Below are positions 1 to 8,451 of a stretch of DNA of 64,000 nucleotides, piece by piece. The stretch lies in assembly GCA_041488155.1 (NCBI GenBank), contig JBGPOS010000005.1, forward strand, positions 1 to 64,000, in the 5' to 3' direction. The notes beneath the pieces are model-generated. The model ran no database searches and was not told where the DNA came from. It saw nothing but the letters and a program-made list of their open reading frames with translations. A program made the translations under genes and the position numbers. The first letter of the stretch is position 1; every line of letters starts with the position of its first letter. The stretch is from JBGPOS01 sp041488155 (lineage in GTDB: Bacteria; Chloroflexota; Dehalococcoidia; Tepidiformales; Tepidiformaceae).

Positions 1-1
1 A

Positions 2-625
2 GGCTCAGAGGCGGGGATCGGCTCGAAGACCGACCAGCGCCTCATGCGTGAACTGCGCACCAACGCCGACGTCATCCTGAACGGGGCGGGCACGCTCCGG
101 GCCACGGGAAGCTCTCCCCGCCTCGGGGACCCGGCGCTCGAGGAGCTACGGCTGGAGGCGGGCAAGACACGCCTGCCGATCTCGGCGGTGCTCTCGCGTT
201 CCGGGGACCTTCCGCTCGACCGAATCTTTTTCACAGCCACGGACTTCGAAGCGGTCGTTTACCTGGGGCCCGACGCGCCGGCGGACGCCCGGGCGGCGAT
301 CCGGGCCACGGGCCGCAAGGTCGTCGACCTCCCGCCGACCGGGGAGATCACGTTCCTCCTCTATCACATGCGCCACGAGCTCGGCGCTTCCGTGCTCCTG
401 GTCGAGGGCGGACCGGATACGAACTCCCAACTCTTCGCCCTCGACGCGATCGACGAGTACTTCACGACCATTGGGCCTGTAATCGTGGGCGGCGAGCACA
501 CCTTGACGCCGGTCGAGGGCCCTACTCCGTTTTCCCGCGACCAGTTGCGCCGGCTGTCGCTTCTTTCGGCACACACAAACCCGGAGTCGGGGGAGCTCTA
601 CCTGCGCTACAAGGTCCGCCACTGA
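2..625 (+). CDS. RibD C-terminal/DHFR-like reductase, 5'-truncated by window edge
   Basis: The reading frame is open from base 2 with no start in view, so only about the last 207 codons are present. The motifs SKTDQRLMRELR, ADVILNGAGTLRATG, LLVEGGPDTNSQLF and the closing DQLRRLSLL...LYLRYK fit the RibD-C/dihydrofolate reductase fold used by riboflavin-pathway reductases and their relatives (NADPH binding, reduction of pyrimidine or pterin-like substrates). The GPDTN segment is the family's GGxxL-like cofactor loop. An ATG at 44 is an internal Met, because similarity clearly continues upstream. The true substrate cannot be told; many stand-alone members are uncharacterised. A 159-bp gap with the SOS box separates it from uvrA. 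Confidence 0.75.
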   Translation, partial: GSEAGIGSKTDQRLMRELRTNADVILNGAGTLRATGSSPRLGDPALEELRLEAGKTRLPISAVLSRSGDLPLDRIFFTATDFEAVVYLGPDAPADARAAIRATGRKVVDLPPTGEITFLLYHMRHELGASVLLVEGGPDTNSQLFALDAIDEYFTTIGPVIVGGEHTLTPVEGPTPFSRDQLRRLSLLSAHTNPESGELYLRYKVRH

Positions 626-684
626 CCATCGGCGGGTGAGCGCCACGCCTCTGATGCTGCCGGATGCAGGACCGGATTCCGGGG

Positions 685-700
685 TAGAACGCGCGTTCTA
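685..700. promoter_or_regulatory. LexA SOS box upstream of uvrA
   Basis: TAGAACGCGCGTTCTA is a perfect 16-bp palindrome. It contains GAAC-N4-GTTC, the core of the LexA operator of Gram-positive bacteria and relatives. It lies 84 bp before the uvrA start and next to the hexamer TAGACT (708-713), so a bound repressor would cover the -35 region. Both the position and the classical SOS target gene support the call. No lexA gene is in the window. Confidence 0.82.
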
Positions 701-707
701 ACTTTGT

Positions 708-743
708 TAGACTGCTGCGGGGCTCCAGCCGGGCCGGTAGACT
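708..743 (+). promoter_or_regulatory. two candidate -10 elements for uvrA
   Basis: The hexamer TAGACT occurs twice, at 708-713 and 738-743, each in the context TAGACTG. The first would place its -35 inside the SOS palindrome at 685-700. The second would give a leader of about 35 nt before the ATG at 785. Neither has a good TTGACA, so which one is used is unclear. Confidence 0.35.
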
Positions 744-784
744 GGATCGGTTCGTAGCCCACAATCGGGAACCAGAATTCACTC

Positions 785-3700
785 ATGCCGATCGACCACA
801 TCCTTGTCCGCGGCGCGCGCGAACATAATCTGAAGAACATCGATGTCCGCATCCCACGGGACCGGCTCGTTGTCATAACCGGGCTGTCGGGCTCCGGGAA
901 ATCGTCCCTTGCCTTCGACACCATTTACGCGGAGGGTCAACGCCGCTACGTCGAGTCGCTCTCCGCCTACGCGCGGCAGTTCCTTGGGCTGATGGAAAAG
1001 CCGGACGTCGATCACATCGACGGGCTCTCCCCGGCGATCTCCATCGACCAGAAGGGAGCTTCGAACAACCCCCGCTCGACTGTTGGCACCGTCACCGAGA
1101 TCTACGATTACATGCGACTGCTGTGGGCCCGAGTGGGACGGCCTCACTGCCCGCAGTGTGGGCGTCCGATCGAACGGCAGACCGTCCAACAGATCGTGGA
1201 TGCAACCCTCGCGTACCCGCCAGGGTCCCGCCTCCTGCTGCTCGCGCCGGTGGCCCGGGCGCGCAAGGGTGAGCACCAGGGCATTCTCGAAGAGGCTCGA
1301 AGAGCTGGCTTCGTCAGGGTCCGGATAAACGGTGCCGTGCGCGACATCGAGGACGACATCGTTCTCAACAAGCAGAAGCGGCACGACATCGACATCGTCG
1401 TCGACCGCCTCATCGTGCCCGAGCCGGGCTCCGACGCCACGGCGACGAGCCGGATCGCAGACTCAGTGGAGACCGCCCTGAAGGTCGGAACCGGCGTGAT
1501 GCACGTTGCCCTTGCCGACGCCAAGAAGGGCTCGGCTGATTCCGAGCGGATCTTTTCGGAGCACTTCTCGTGCCCTTATGACGGGACCTCCATAGGCGAG
1601 ATCGAGCCGAGGACCTTCAGCTTCAACAGCCCCCACGGCGCCTGCACCAAGTGCACCGGGCTCGGGGTCGAAATGCAGATCGACCCAACGCTCATCATTC
1701 CCGACCGGACGAAGTCGTTGGCAGGGGGAGCGGTGGATCCCTGGTCGAAGTCCCCCAGCGTCGCGGGTTGGTACATGCGCCAGCTCGAAGGCGTCGCCGA
1801 AGCCCTCGAATTCAGCGTCGACCAACCGGTGCGCGAACTGACGCCGGAACAGCTCGACGCTGTGCTCTACGGCACGGGGGACCGCCTCCTCCACCTTCGC
1901 TTCACAAACCAATACGGGCGGACCCAGGTCTATGACACCCGCTTCGAAGGCGTCGTCAACAACCTGGACCGGCGCTACAAAGAGACCGACTCGGACTACA
2001 TCCGCACCGACATCGAGAAGTACATGGCGGCCATCCCCTGCGTGGTCTGCAAGGGCCGGCGCCTGCGGCCCGAGGCCCTGAGCGTGCTCATCGATGGCAG
2101 GTCGATCGTGGAGGTGACGAACCTGGGGATCAGCGCCGCGCGTACCTGGGCGGAGACGCTCGCTTCGCCGGCCACACCTCTCAACAGCCGCGAGCAGACG
2201 ATCGCCTACCAGATCCTCAAGGAGATCCGCGGGCGCCTCGAGTTCCTCGTCGACGTCGGGCTCGAATACCTGACGCTCGACCGTGTGTCGGGGAGCCTCT
2301 CGGGGGGCGAATCTCAACGCATCCGCCTGGCGACGCAGATTGGCTCGGCCCTGATGGGAGTGCTGTACATCTGCGACGAGCCTTCCATCGGACTCCACCC
2401 CGTCGATGGCGACCGCCTCATTCGCACGCTCGAGCGGCTACGCGACCTCGGGAACACCGTGCTGGTGGTCGAACACGACGAGATGATGATGCGGGCGGCG
2501 GACTGGATCATCGATATGGGGCCCGGCGCCGGGGTTCACGGCGGGCACGTGGTGGCGGAAGGCGACATCGAAGCGATCAAGGCGTGCGAGGCGAGTCTCA
2601 CGGGGGCGTATCTCTCCGGGCGGCGAGAGATCCCGGTGCCCCGCAAGCGCCGGCCTGGGAATGGCAAGAGCGTCTGGGTGCGGGGGGCTCGCGAGAACAA
2701 CCTCCGCAACCTCGACGTCGAAATCCCGCTCGGCCTTTTCGTCTCGGTGACGGGGGTGTCAGGCTCGGGGAAGTCGTCGTTGATCACGGAGATCCTGGTG
2801 AAACGAGCGGTGCAGGTGCTCCACGGGGCGCGCCAGCGGCCGGGGCTTCACGACGCGGTCGAAGGGCTCGAACACCTCGACAAAGTGGTGGACATCGACC
2901 AGTCGCCCATCGGCCGAACGCCGCGGTCGAACCCGGCGACGTACACGGGCGCCTTCGGGATCATTCGCGAAATGTTCGCCTCGGTCCCCGAAGCGAGGGC
3001 CCGGGGCTACAAAGCCGGCCGCTTCAGCTTCAACGTCAAGGGCGGTCGCTGCGAGGAGTGCTCGGGCGATGGCTACAAAGTGGTCGAGATGCAGTTCTTG
3101 CCCGACGTGACGGTCCCCTGCGAGGCCTGCCACGGGAAGCGCTACAACCGCGAGGCGCTCGAGATCCTGTTTCGCGGGAAGAACATCGCTGAGGTGCTCG
3201 ACATGACCGTCTCGGAGGCGGTCGAGTACTTCGAGCACTTTCCCCGCGTGAAGCGCATCCTAGACACGCTCGAAGCTACGGGGCTCGGGTACATCCACCT
3301 TGGGCAGCCGGCGACGACGCTCTCCGGCGGAGAAGCGCAACGGATCAAGCTGGCAAGCGAGTTGTCGCGCCGTTCGACGGGCAAGACGCTCTACATCCTC
3401 GACGAACCGACGACCGGGCTAAGCTTCCAGGACGTTGCGCACCTGCTCGACGTGCTCCAGCGGCTGGCCGACTCCGGAAACACCGTGCTGGTGATCGAAC
3501 ACCACATGGACATCATCAAGACGGCGGATTACGTCATCGACCTGGGGCCGTTCGGAGGCGATCGCGGTGGGGAGCTGGTCGCGACCGGTACGCCCGAAGA
3601 GATTGCCCTCCATCCGACGAGCTTCACTGGCCTGTACCTCCGGCCGATCCTGGAGCGAGCAGGCACGTTGGCCACTTCGACCTCACACGAACGACGGGAC

Positions 3701-3985
3701 TCCGGGCCCGCGAGGGGACGCGGCAACGGCCGGGTCGAATCGCTCCCGGTGGAGGTTGGAGCGCCGGTGCGCCCCAGGGCGGCTCCCACGACCGTCCCAG
3801 GACCCGACCCCGAGCGTTCGGCGGCCGCGGCAGCAGCAACCATCGCCCGGCGCATAGAACGTGAATCGGCGCCGGTGGCGCCACGTCCCCAGACGAAGGC
3901 AGCGGCCCGCCGCGAACGCCAGGCGGCCAACCCGCGCAAAGAAACCGCCAGCGAGCGCAACCTCCGCGAGAAGCGAGAGTCCTGA
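785..3985 (+). CDS. uvrA: excinuclease ABC subunit A (UvrA)
   Basis: This is the damage-recognition ATPase of nucleotide excision repair; it loads UvrB on distorted DNA. There are two ABC modules: Walker A GLSGSGKS at residues 33-40 and GVSGSGKSS near 657, with signatures LSGGESQRIRLA and LSGGEAQRIKLA. Zinc modules: CPQC near 120; C287-x2-C290, whose partner pair reads CPYD (C263/D266) instead of CxxC; and the C-terminal CEEC...CEAC module near 756-785. At 1066 residues it is about 100 longer than usual. The extra tail after about residue 960 is rich in Arg, Ala and Pro and looks disordered. The stop codon shares one base with the next start (TGATG). An SOS box upstream implies LexA control. 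Confidence 0.97.
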   Translation: MPIDHILVRGAREHNLKNIDVRIPRDRLVVITGLSGSGKSSLAFDTIYAEGQRRYVESLSAYARQFLGLMEKPDVDHIDGLSPAISIDQKGASNNPRSTVGTVTEIYDYMRLLWARVGRPHCPQCGRPIERQTVQQIVDATLAYPPGSRLLLLAPVARARKGEHQGILEEARRAGFVRVRINGAVRDIEDDIVLNKQKRHDIDIVVDRLIVPEPGSDATATSRIADSVETALKVGTGVMHVALADAKKGSADSERIFSEHFSCPYDGTSIGEIEPRTFSFNSPHGACTKCTGLGVEMQIDPTLIIPDRTKSLAGGAVDPWSKSPSVAGWYMRQLEGVAEALEFSVDQPVRELTPEQLDAVLYGTGDRLLHLRFTNQYGRTQVYDTRFEGVVNNLDRRYKETDSDYIRTDIEKYMAAIPCVVCKGRRLRPEALSVLIDGRSIVEVTNLGISAARTWAETLASPATPLNSREQTIAYQILKEIRGRLEFLVDVGLEYLTLDRVSGSLSGGESQRIRLATQIGSALMGVLYICDEPSIGLHPVDGDRLIRTLERLRDLGNTVLVVEHDEMMMRAADWIIDMGPGAGVHGGHVVAEGDIEAIKACEASLTGAYLSGRREIPVPRKRRPGNGKSVWVRGARENNLRNLDVEIPLGLFVSVTGVSGSGKSSLITEILVKRAVQVLHGARQRPGLHDAVEGLEHLDKVVDIDQSPIGRTPRSNPATYTGAFGIIREMFASVPEARARGYKAGRFSFNVKGGRCEECSGDGYKVVEMQFLPDVTVPCEACHGKRYNREALEILFRGKNIAEVLDMTVSEAVEYFEHFPRVKRILDTLEATGLGYIHLGQPATTLSGGEAQRIKLASELSRRSTGKTLYILDEPTTGLSFQDVAHLLDVLQRLADSGNTVLVIEHHMDIIKTADYVIDLGPFGGDRGGELVATGTPEEIALHPTSFTGLYLRPILERAGTLATSTSHERRDSGPARGRGNGRVESLPVEVGAPVRPRAAPTTVPGPDPERSAAAAAATIARRIERESAPVAPRPQTKAAARRERQAANPRKETASERNLREKRES

Positions 3986-5262
3986 TGCCTCAGGCCGCTC
4001 TTCTTGGAGGCGAGCCGGCTGTGCGGACGGAGCTCCCGCCCTGGCCGCTCGTAGACAGCGAAGCGCTGGCCGAAATCACGCGGGTGATCACAGAAGAGAC
4101 ACTCTGTCCGGTTGGAGCCGAGGGCACCCAGGGGGAGTTCGAACGTTCTTTCGCGGCGATGCACGGCCGGAAGTACGGGCTCGCGGTCAACGGCGGCACA
4201 GCGGCCCTGATGCTTGCGCTCCACGGAGCTGGGGTGCAGCCAGGCGACGAGGTCATCGCCTCGCCCTTCACCTGGGGCGCCTCCGTGAGCTGCATCCTTC
4301 AGAACTTTGCGATCCCGATCTTCGCCGACATCGACCCGCACACCTTCACGCTGGACCCCGCTTCAATCGAGGCGAGGATCACCCCGCGCACGACCGCGAT
4401 CGTGGTGGTGCACATCTTTGGCTTCCCGGCAGACATGAGCCGGATCATGGAAGTTGCGACGAAGCACAACATCGCGGTGATCGAGGACTGCGCGCAGGCG
4501 CACGGAGCGAAGCACGGCGGCCGGCTGGCCGGCTCCTGGGGCACCGTCGGAGCGTTTTCACTCCAGGCTTCGAAGAACCTCACCGGGGGTGAGGGCGGAA
4601 TACTGATCTGTGATGACCGGGCGATCTACGAGCGCGCGATGAGCATGGGCACTCACCCACAGCGCCTCTACGCGGAGTTGGAGCTGCCTGAATTCCGGGA
4701 GAAGATCGACAGCCTCGCCTTCAACTACCGGATGCATTCGATGTCGGCAGCGCTGGCGAACACGCAGCTCAAGTACCTCGAAGGCTGGACGATCGCCCGC
4801 AACCGCAACGCTCGTGACCTGTACGAGGCCGTGCGAGACCTGCCCTACCTCGCAGTACCGGATCCGTTGCTCGAAACCGACCGGCACGCCTACTACAACA
4901 TTCCATTCACGTACCGGCCGGATGTCATCCCCCTTTCGCGGGACGAGTTCGTGACAGCTTTGAAAGCGGAGGGGGTGAACGCCGGCGTGTACGTGCGCGT
5001 GCCGCTGTACCTGCGCCCGCGCTTCCAGAACCACGACTATTTCGGCCGGGGCTATCCATGGGCGCTCGCCGAAGAACCGGTCGTCTACAGCAAGGGAGAC
5101 TGTCCGGTAGCGGAGGCGATGGGCCGGGTCGAGTTCCAGGTGGGGGGGAACTACTACGTCGAGAGTCCGGATCTGATGGCGGAGATCGCGGAGGGCATTC
5201 GGAAGGTTGGCGAAAACGCAGCCGCCCTGCGCGGGCACTTCGACACCGTGAAAGGCGCTTGA
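3985..5262 (+). CDS. DegT/DnrJ/EryC1-family PLP aminotransferase
   Basis: This 425-residue fold-type I aminotransferase belongs to the family that transfers amino groups to nucleotide-linked keto sugars or forms aminocyclitols and AHBA. The PLP lysine is K197 in FSLQASKNLTGGEGG. EDCAQAHGA carries the Asp that contacts the pyridine nitrogen, and NGGTAALMLAL the phosphate-binding turn. It starts at the ATG overlapping the uvrA stop by one base, so it is probably co-transcribed or translationally coupled. An O-antigen-ligase-like gene converges from downstream, which is compatible with a surface-polysaccharide role, but the sugar substrate is unknown. No dehydratase or epimerase partner lies nearby. 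Confidence 0.87.
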   Translation: MPQAALLGGEPAVRTELPPWPLVDSEALAEITRVITEETLCPVGAEGTQGEFERSFAAMHGRKYGLAVNGGTAALMLALHGAGVQPGDEVIASPFTWGASVSCILQNFAIPIFADIDPHTFTLDPASIEARITPRTTAIVVVHIFGFPADMSRIMEVATKHNIAVIEDCAQAHGAKHGGRLAGSWGTVGAFSLQASKNLTGGEGGILICDDRAIYERAMSMGTHPQRLYAELELPEFREKIDSLAFNYRMHSMSAALANTQLKYLEGWTIARNRNARDLYEAVRDLPYLAVPDPLLETDRHAYYNIPFTYRPDVIPLSRDEFVTALKAEGVNAGVYVRVPLYLRPRFQNHDYFGRGYPWALAEEPVVYSKGDCPVAEAMGRVEFQVGGNYYVESPDLMAEIAEGIRKVGENAAALRGHFDTVKGA

Positions 5263-5277
5263 GGGCGATAGGACAGC

Positions 5278-7137
5278 CTAGCGGGCGGCCAGTTCGAGGA
5301 GCGGTTCCACGTACACGGTGTGGTCCGGCTCAGATACGCGGAGAACGCCCCCGCGGCTCGCCGCCAGGCGCAACGTGGAAGCGTAGGAGGCCATCGAGAG
5401 ACCCCTTGGGTTCAGGCGCTCTGCGCGGTCGACCATGGAGACGACTGACTGCGATGGCTCCTTGAGTCCGATCCCAGCGGTGGCGCGCCCAATCGCTTCG
5501 GCCGCGGAGTAGCCGAAGCGGCGGTTGAAATCCACGAAGGCCTTGCGCGATTGGACGAGCCCTTCGGACGGGCCAACCGCGCCGGCGGCGAGCCAGGCGT
5601 TCGCTTCGCGGCTCGCGTACTGGCGTTCGAAGGGGATCAGGGCCCCGGCGTGGTGATAGTCCGTGGCCGCTGAGGCGAAGTCGCCCTGCGCGTAAGCCTC
5701 CCACGCAGCGTTGGCCTTGAGGTCGGCGATGGGCAGCAATATGGCGATCGCGACAAGTGCGAGGCACGCGGGCGCGACCAGAAGCAGCCGTGCGGCAGCC
5801 AGCATGCGGAAAGGGTGTCCCGCAGCGTTCCCTGGCACCGTCGGCTGCGCAACGTCTTCTCGGGATCCCGCGACCAGCCCGAGGAGCACAAAGAACGCGG
5901 CGTGCGGGGCGAGCGAGATCGGGTTGAGCATAGTCATCACGGCATAGCCGGCCATGGCGGCCCAGATGTACGGCAGCGACTCGTCGAGGATGGTGGTGCG
6001 CTTCGCGGACCTCCAGGTCGCGGTCGCCACGAGCGCCGCGAGGAGCAGGAGTCCCGCGAACCCGGTCGTGGCGGCCACATCGAGAGGCCAGTTGTGGCTG
6101 CTCTGGACGGTCAGGTCGTATTGCCGGAAGAGACCACCGAGGTCGGACGGCCGGTTCTGAGGGAAGGCCAGGTGGAGGCCGTCGGGTCCGTAGCCTTTGA
6201 GTGGCGACTCGACGATGGAGGCCCAGGTGCCGCGCCAGAGCTCGAGCCTGGTGGAGTTTCCGATATCTGCCTGCTGCAAGCCGGTCTGAACGCGACCGGC
6301 GGTCCCGGCGAAGCCATGGCCGACAAGAAAGCTGAGGCTCACTGCCAGCGCCAGGCCGGCGGCGAGGGCGGCTGCGTCGCGAGCTACGATTTCGCGCTGC
6401 GCCTTCCGGGCGAGGGCGAACAGGGGCATGGCGATAACGGCCGCGCCGAAGGCGATGAGTCCGCTGCGGCTCTCCGCTGTCAACACCACAAAGGCGGCGA
6501 CCGCAGACACGGCGACGAGAACGGCGGCGCGCCAGCGTGGACTCAGGGCAGTAGCGAGCGCGCACCCGCTCATCGCAATCACCGCGTACGAAGCGAGCTC
6601 GTTCGAGTTGCCGATGGTGCCTATGGCGCGATCGGAGGAGTCGATCCACCAGTCGATCGGGTCCTGGCCAACGCTCTGGATGGTGGTATACAAGGCAGCG
6701 CCGGCCAGCCCGAAGACGCCGCCCGCGAGCAGCAGACGCCGTTGGCCGGCCTGCGCGGCGGCGAGGCTGCCGAGGAAGAGCACGACGTAGGCCACCTGCG
6801 TCAGGTACCCCTGGCGGTACTGGTAGTAGCCGAGAACACTGCCACGGATGTCGAGGGACAGCAGGAAGGTGATCGTGAGCCAGGCCAGCCAGGCGCAAAC
6901 CGCGAGGCGCAGCCAGTTGTCTCGTGGCAGGAGACGGCCATCGATCGCCAACCCAAGGAGGACGAGGGCCGATGCCGCGAGCAGTGTTGCCTGCTTCAAG
7001 AGCGTGAAGTCGTCGTAGAGAGCCGGGTGGAAGATGACCGGCGCCACGGCCAATGCGAGCAAGAGCCCGGCCGCCACGAGCGATCGTCCGGGCGAGCGCG
7101 GCGAAAACAGCGTTGCCGTCCGGAAGCGGGCCTGCAC
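5278..7137 (-). CDS. O-antigen ligase/polymerase (Wzy-C-like) membrane protein with TPR-like tail
   Basis: The 619-residue protein has about ten or more hydrophobic segments between residues 18 and 460. The centre holds AESRSGLIAF, the typical Wzy-C/WaaL-like signature, followed by a larger extracytoplasmic part. After the last helices (LLLVAPACLALVAIAILL) comes a soluble, Ala-rich helical region from about residue 465 (YAQGDFASAATDYHHAGALIP) that resembles TPR repeats, common in Gram-positive and Chloroflexota members. Likely role: polymerisation or ligation of surface glycan at the membrane. It converges with the DegT aminotransferase (15-bp gap) and diverges from dxr. The start at 7137 is chosen because the basic N-terminus runs straight into the first helix. 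Confidence 0.82.
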   Translation of the reverse strand: MQARFRTATLFSPRSPGRSLVAAGLLLALAVAPVIFHPALYDDFTLLKQATLLAASALVLLGLAIDGRLLPRDNWLRLAVCAWLAWLTITFLLSLDIRGSVLGYYQYRQGYLTQVAYVVLFLGSLAAAQAGQRRLLLAGGVFGLAGAALYTTIQSVGQDPIDWWIDSSDRAIGTIGNSNELASYAVIAMSGCALATALSPRWRAAVLVAVSAVAAFVVLTAESRSGLIAFGAAVIAMPLFALARKAQREIVARDAAALAAGLALAVSLSFLVGHGFAGTAGRVQTGLQQADIGNSTRLELWRGTWASIVESPLKGYGPDGLHLAFPQNRPSDLGGLFRQYDLTVQSSHNWPLDVAATTGFAGLLLLAALVATATWRSAKRTTILDESLPYIWAAMAGYAVMTMLNPISLAPHAAFFVLLGLVAGSREDVAQPTVPGNAAGHPFRMLAAARLLLVAPACLALVAIAILLPIADLKANAAWEAYAQGDFASAATDYHHAGALIPFERQYASREANAWLAAGAVGPSEGLVQSRKAFVDFNRRFGYSAAEAIGRATAGIGLKEPSQSVVSMVDRAERLNPRGLSMASYASTLRLAASRGGVLRVSEPDHTVYVEPLLELAAR

Positions 7138-7293
7138 GGGTGGATCGTAGGGCCGGTGCGCCTTGGGCGCATCGCATCGTTCAGGCGGGACAAACTCTTA
7201 GTGGCTGCACAACCGTCTGGCGTGGTTGCCTCCGAAGGGCGGAGTCGGCCGAAACCCTGTCTCGGGCGAGGCGAACGGGGTACCATTGAACGG

Positions 7294-8451
7294 ATGTCAA
7301 ACCGCCCGAAGCGGATCGCTGTCCTCGGATCGACAGGCTCCATAGGCCGGCAGGCGCTGGACGTTATCCGAAAGCTCCCTCAGCACTTCGAAATCGTCGC
7401 CCTCGCGGCCGGCCAAAACACGGCCGAGCTGGCCCGCCAGGTCGACGAGTTTGCTCCGCGTTACGCCTCTGCCGAAGCCTCTTCACCGGAGTTGGAGCAA
7501 GCGCTGGAGGCTCGTGGCAGCCGCTGGCTTTCGATGGACGAGATGGCGGTAGCGGAGGAAGTCGACGTACTCCTGGTGGGCACGGCGGGTGCGGCAGGGC
7601 TCACGCCTACACTTCGGGCCCTCAGAGCGGGCCGGCCTGTGGCGATAGCGAACAAAGAAGTGCTGGTCATGGCGGGGCACCTCGTGCGCCGGGCGATGCT
7701 CGCAGGGGGTGGCGAGCTGCGGCCGGTCGACAGCGAACATTCGGCCATCTGGCAATGCCTCTGGGGCGAGGAGCGGCACGAGATCCGGCGGATCCTGCTG
7801 ACGGCCAGCGGAGGCGCGTTTCGCGACTTCAACCCATCGGAGCTGGCAGCGGTTACCCCTGAACAGGCACTTAACCACCCCACATGGAACATGGGGAAGA
7901 AGATCACGGTCGACTGTGCGACCTTGATGAACAAGGGCATGGAGACGATCGAAGCGATGTGGCTCTTCGGTGTCCCCATGGAAAAGGTAGAAGTCGTCCT
8001 CCATCGCGAATCCATCGTCCATTCGCTGGTCGAATTCAGCGATGGCAGCGTCAAAGCGCAGCTCGGCCTCCCCGACATGCGGCTCCCCATCCAATGTGCA
8101 CTGGCCTACCCCGAGCGGATGCCGATCCCACCCGGTCCGCCGTTGGATCTCGCGAAGCTGGGCGCCCTGCATTTTGGGGCGCCGGACCTCCCCCGGTTCC
8201 CCTGCCTCGGGCTGGCTATGCAAGCGGGGCGCGCCGGTGGAACGTACCCCGCCGTGATGGCGGCTGCCGATGAGGTCGCTGTGAGCCGCTTCCTGGCTCG
8301 CGAAGCCGGCTTCCTTGACATACCGATCGTGGTCGACCGTGTGATGCAAGACCACTCTTCGACGGCTGACCCGGATCTGGAATCCGTCCTGGCGGCGGAC
8401 GCGTGGGCGCGCCAGGCGGCGAGCCGGGCCCACGTGGGAGCGCCAGTGTAG
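7294..8451 (+). CDS. dxr: 1-deoxy-D-xylulose 5-phosphate reductoisomerase
   Basis: Second enzyme of the MEP isoprenoid pathway: NADPH-dependent conversion of DXP to MEP. The 385 residues match the family length. Visible motifs are the NADPH loop GSTGSIGRQALDVI, the catalytic/metal segments VDSEHSAIWQ and TASGGAFRDF, TLMNKGMETIEAMW and HRESIVHSLVEF. The start at 7294 (MSNRPKRIAVLG) puts the dinucleotide loop at the expected position; the frame stays open far upstream, but that part is antisense to the O-antigen ligase gene. The stop shares one base with the rseP start (TAGTG), and dxr-rseP adjacency is common in bacteria. Confidence 0.97.
   Translation: MSNRPKRIAVLGSTGSIGRQALDVIRKLPQHFEIVALAAGQNTAELARQVDEFAPRYASAEASSPELEQALEARGSRWLSMDEMAVAEEVDVLLVGTAGAAGLTPTLRALRAGRPVAIANKEVLVMAGHLVRRAMLAGGGELRPVDSEHSAIWQCLWGEERHEIRRILLTASGGAFRDFNPSELAAVTPEQALNHPTWNMGKKITVDCATLMNKGMETIEAMWLFGVPMEKVEVVLHRESIVHSLVEFSDGSVKAQLGLPDMRLPIQCALAYPERMPIPPGPPLDLAKLGALHFGAPDLPRFPCLGLAMQAGRAGGTYPAVMAAADEVAVSRFLAREAGFLDIPIVVDRVMQDHSSTADPDLESVLAADAWARQAASRAHVGAPV

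Noticed and set aside
1463..2398. Minus-strand open frame inside uvrA
   Set aside because: It has no family motif and the composition of an antisense shadow; uvrA motifs span the same interval on the plus strand.
5815..7293. Long plus-strand open frame running into dxr
   Set aside because: It is antisense to the O-antigen-ligase gene, whose protein has clear membrane helices and a family motif. High GC keeps the opposite frame open. Dxr similarity starts only at 7294.
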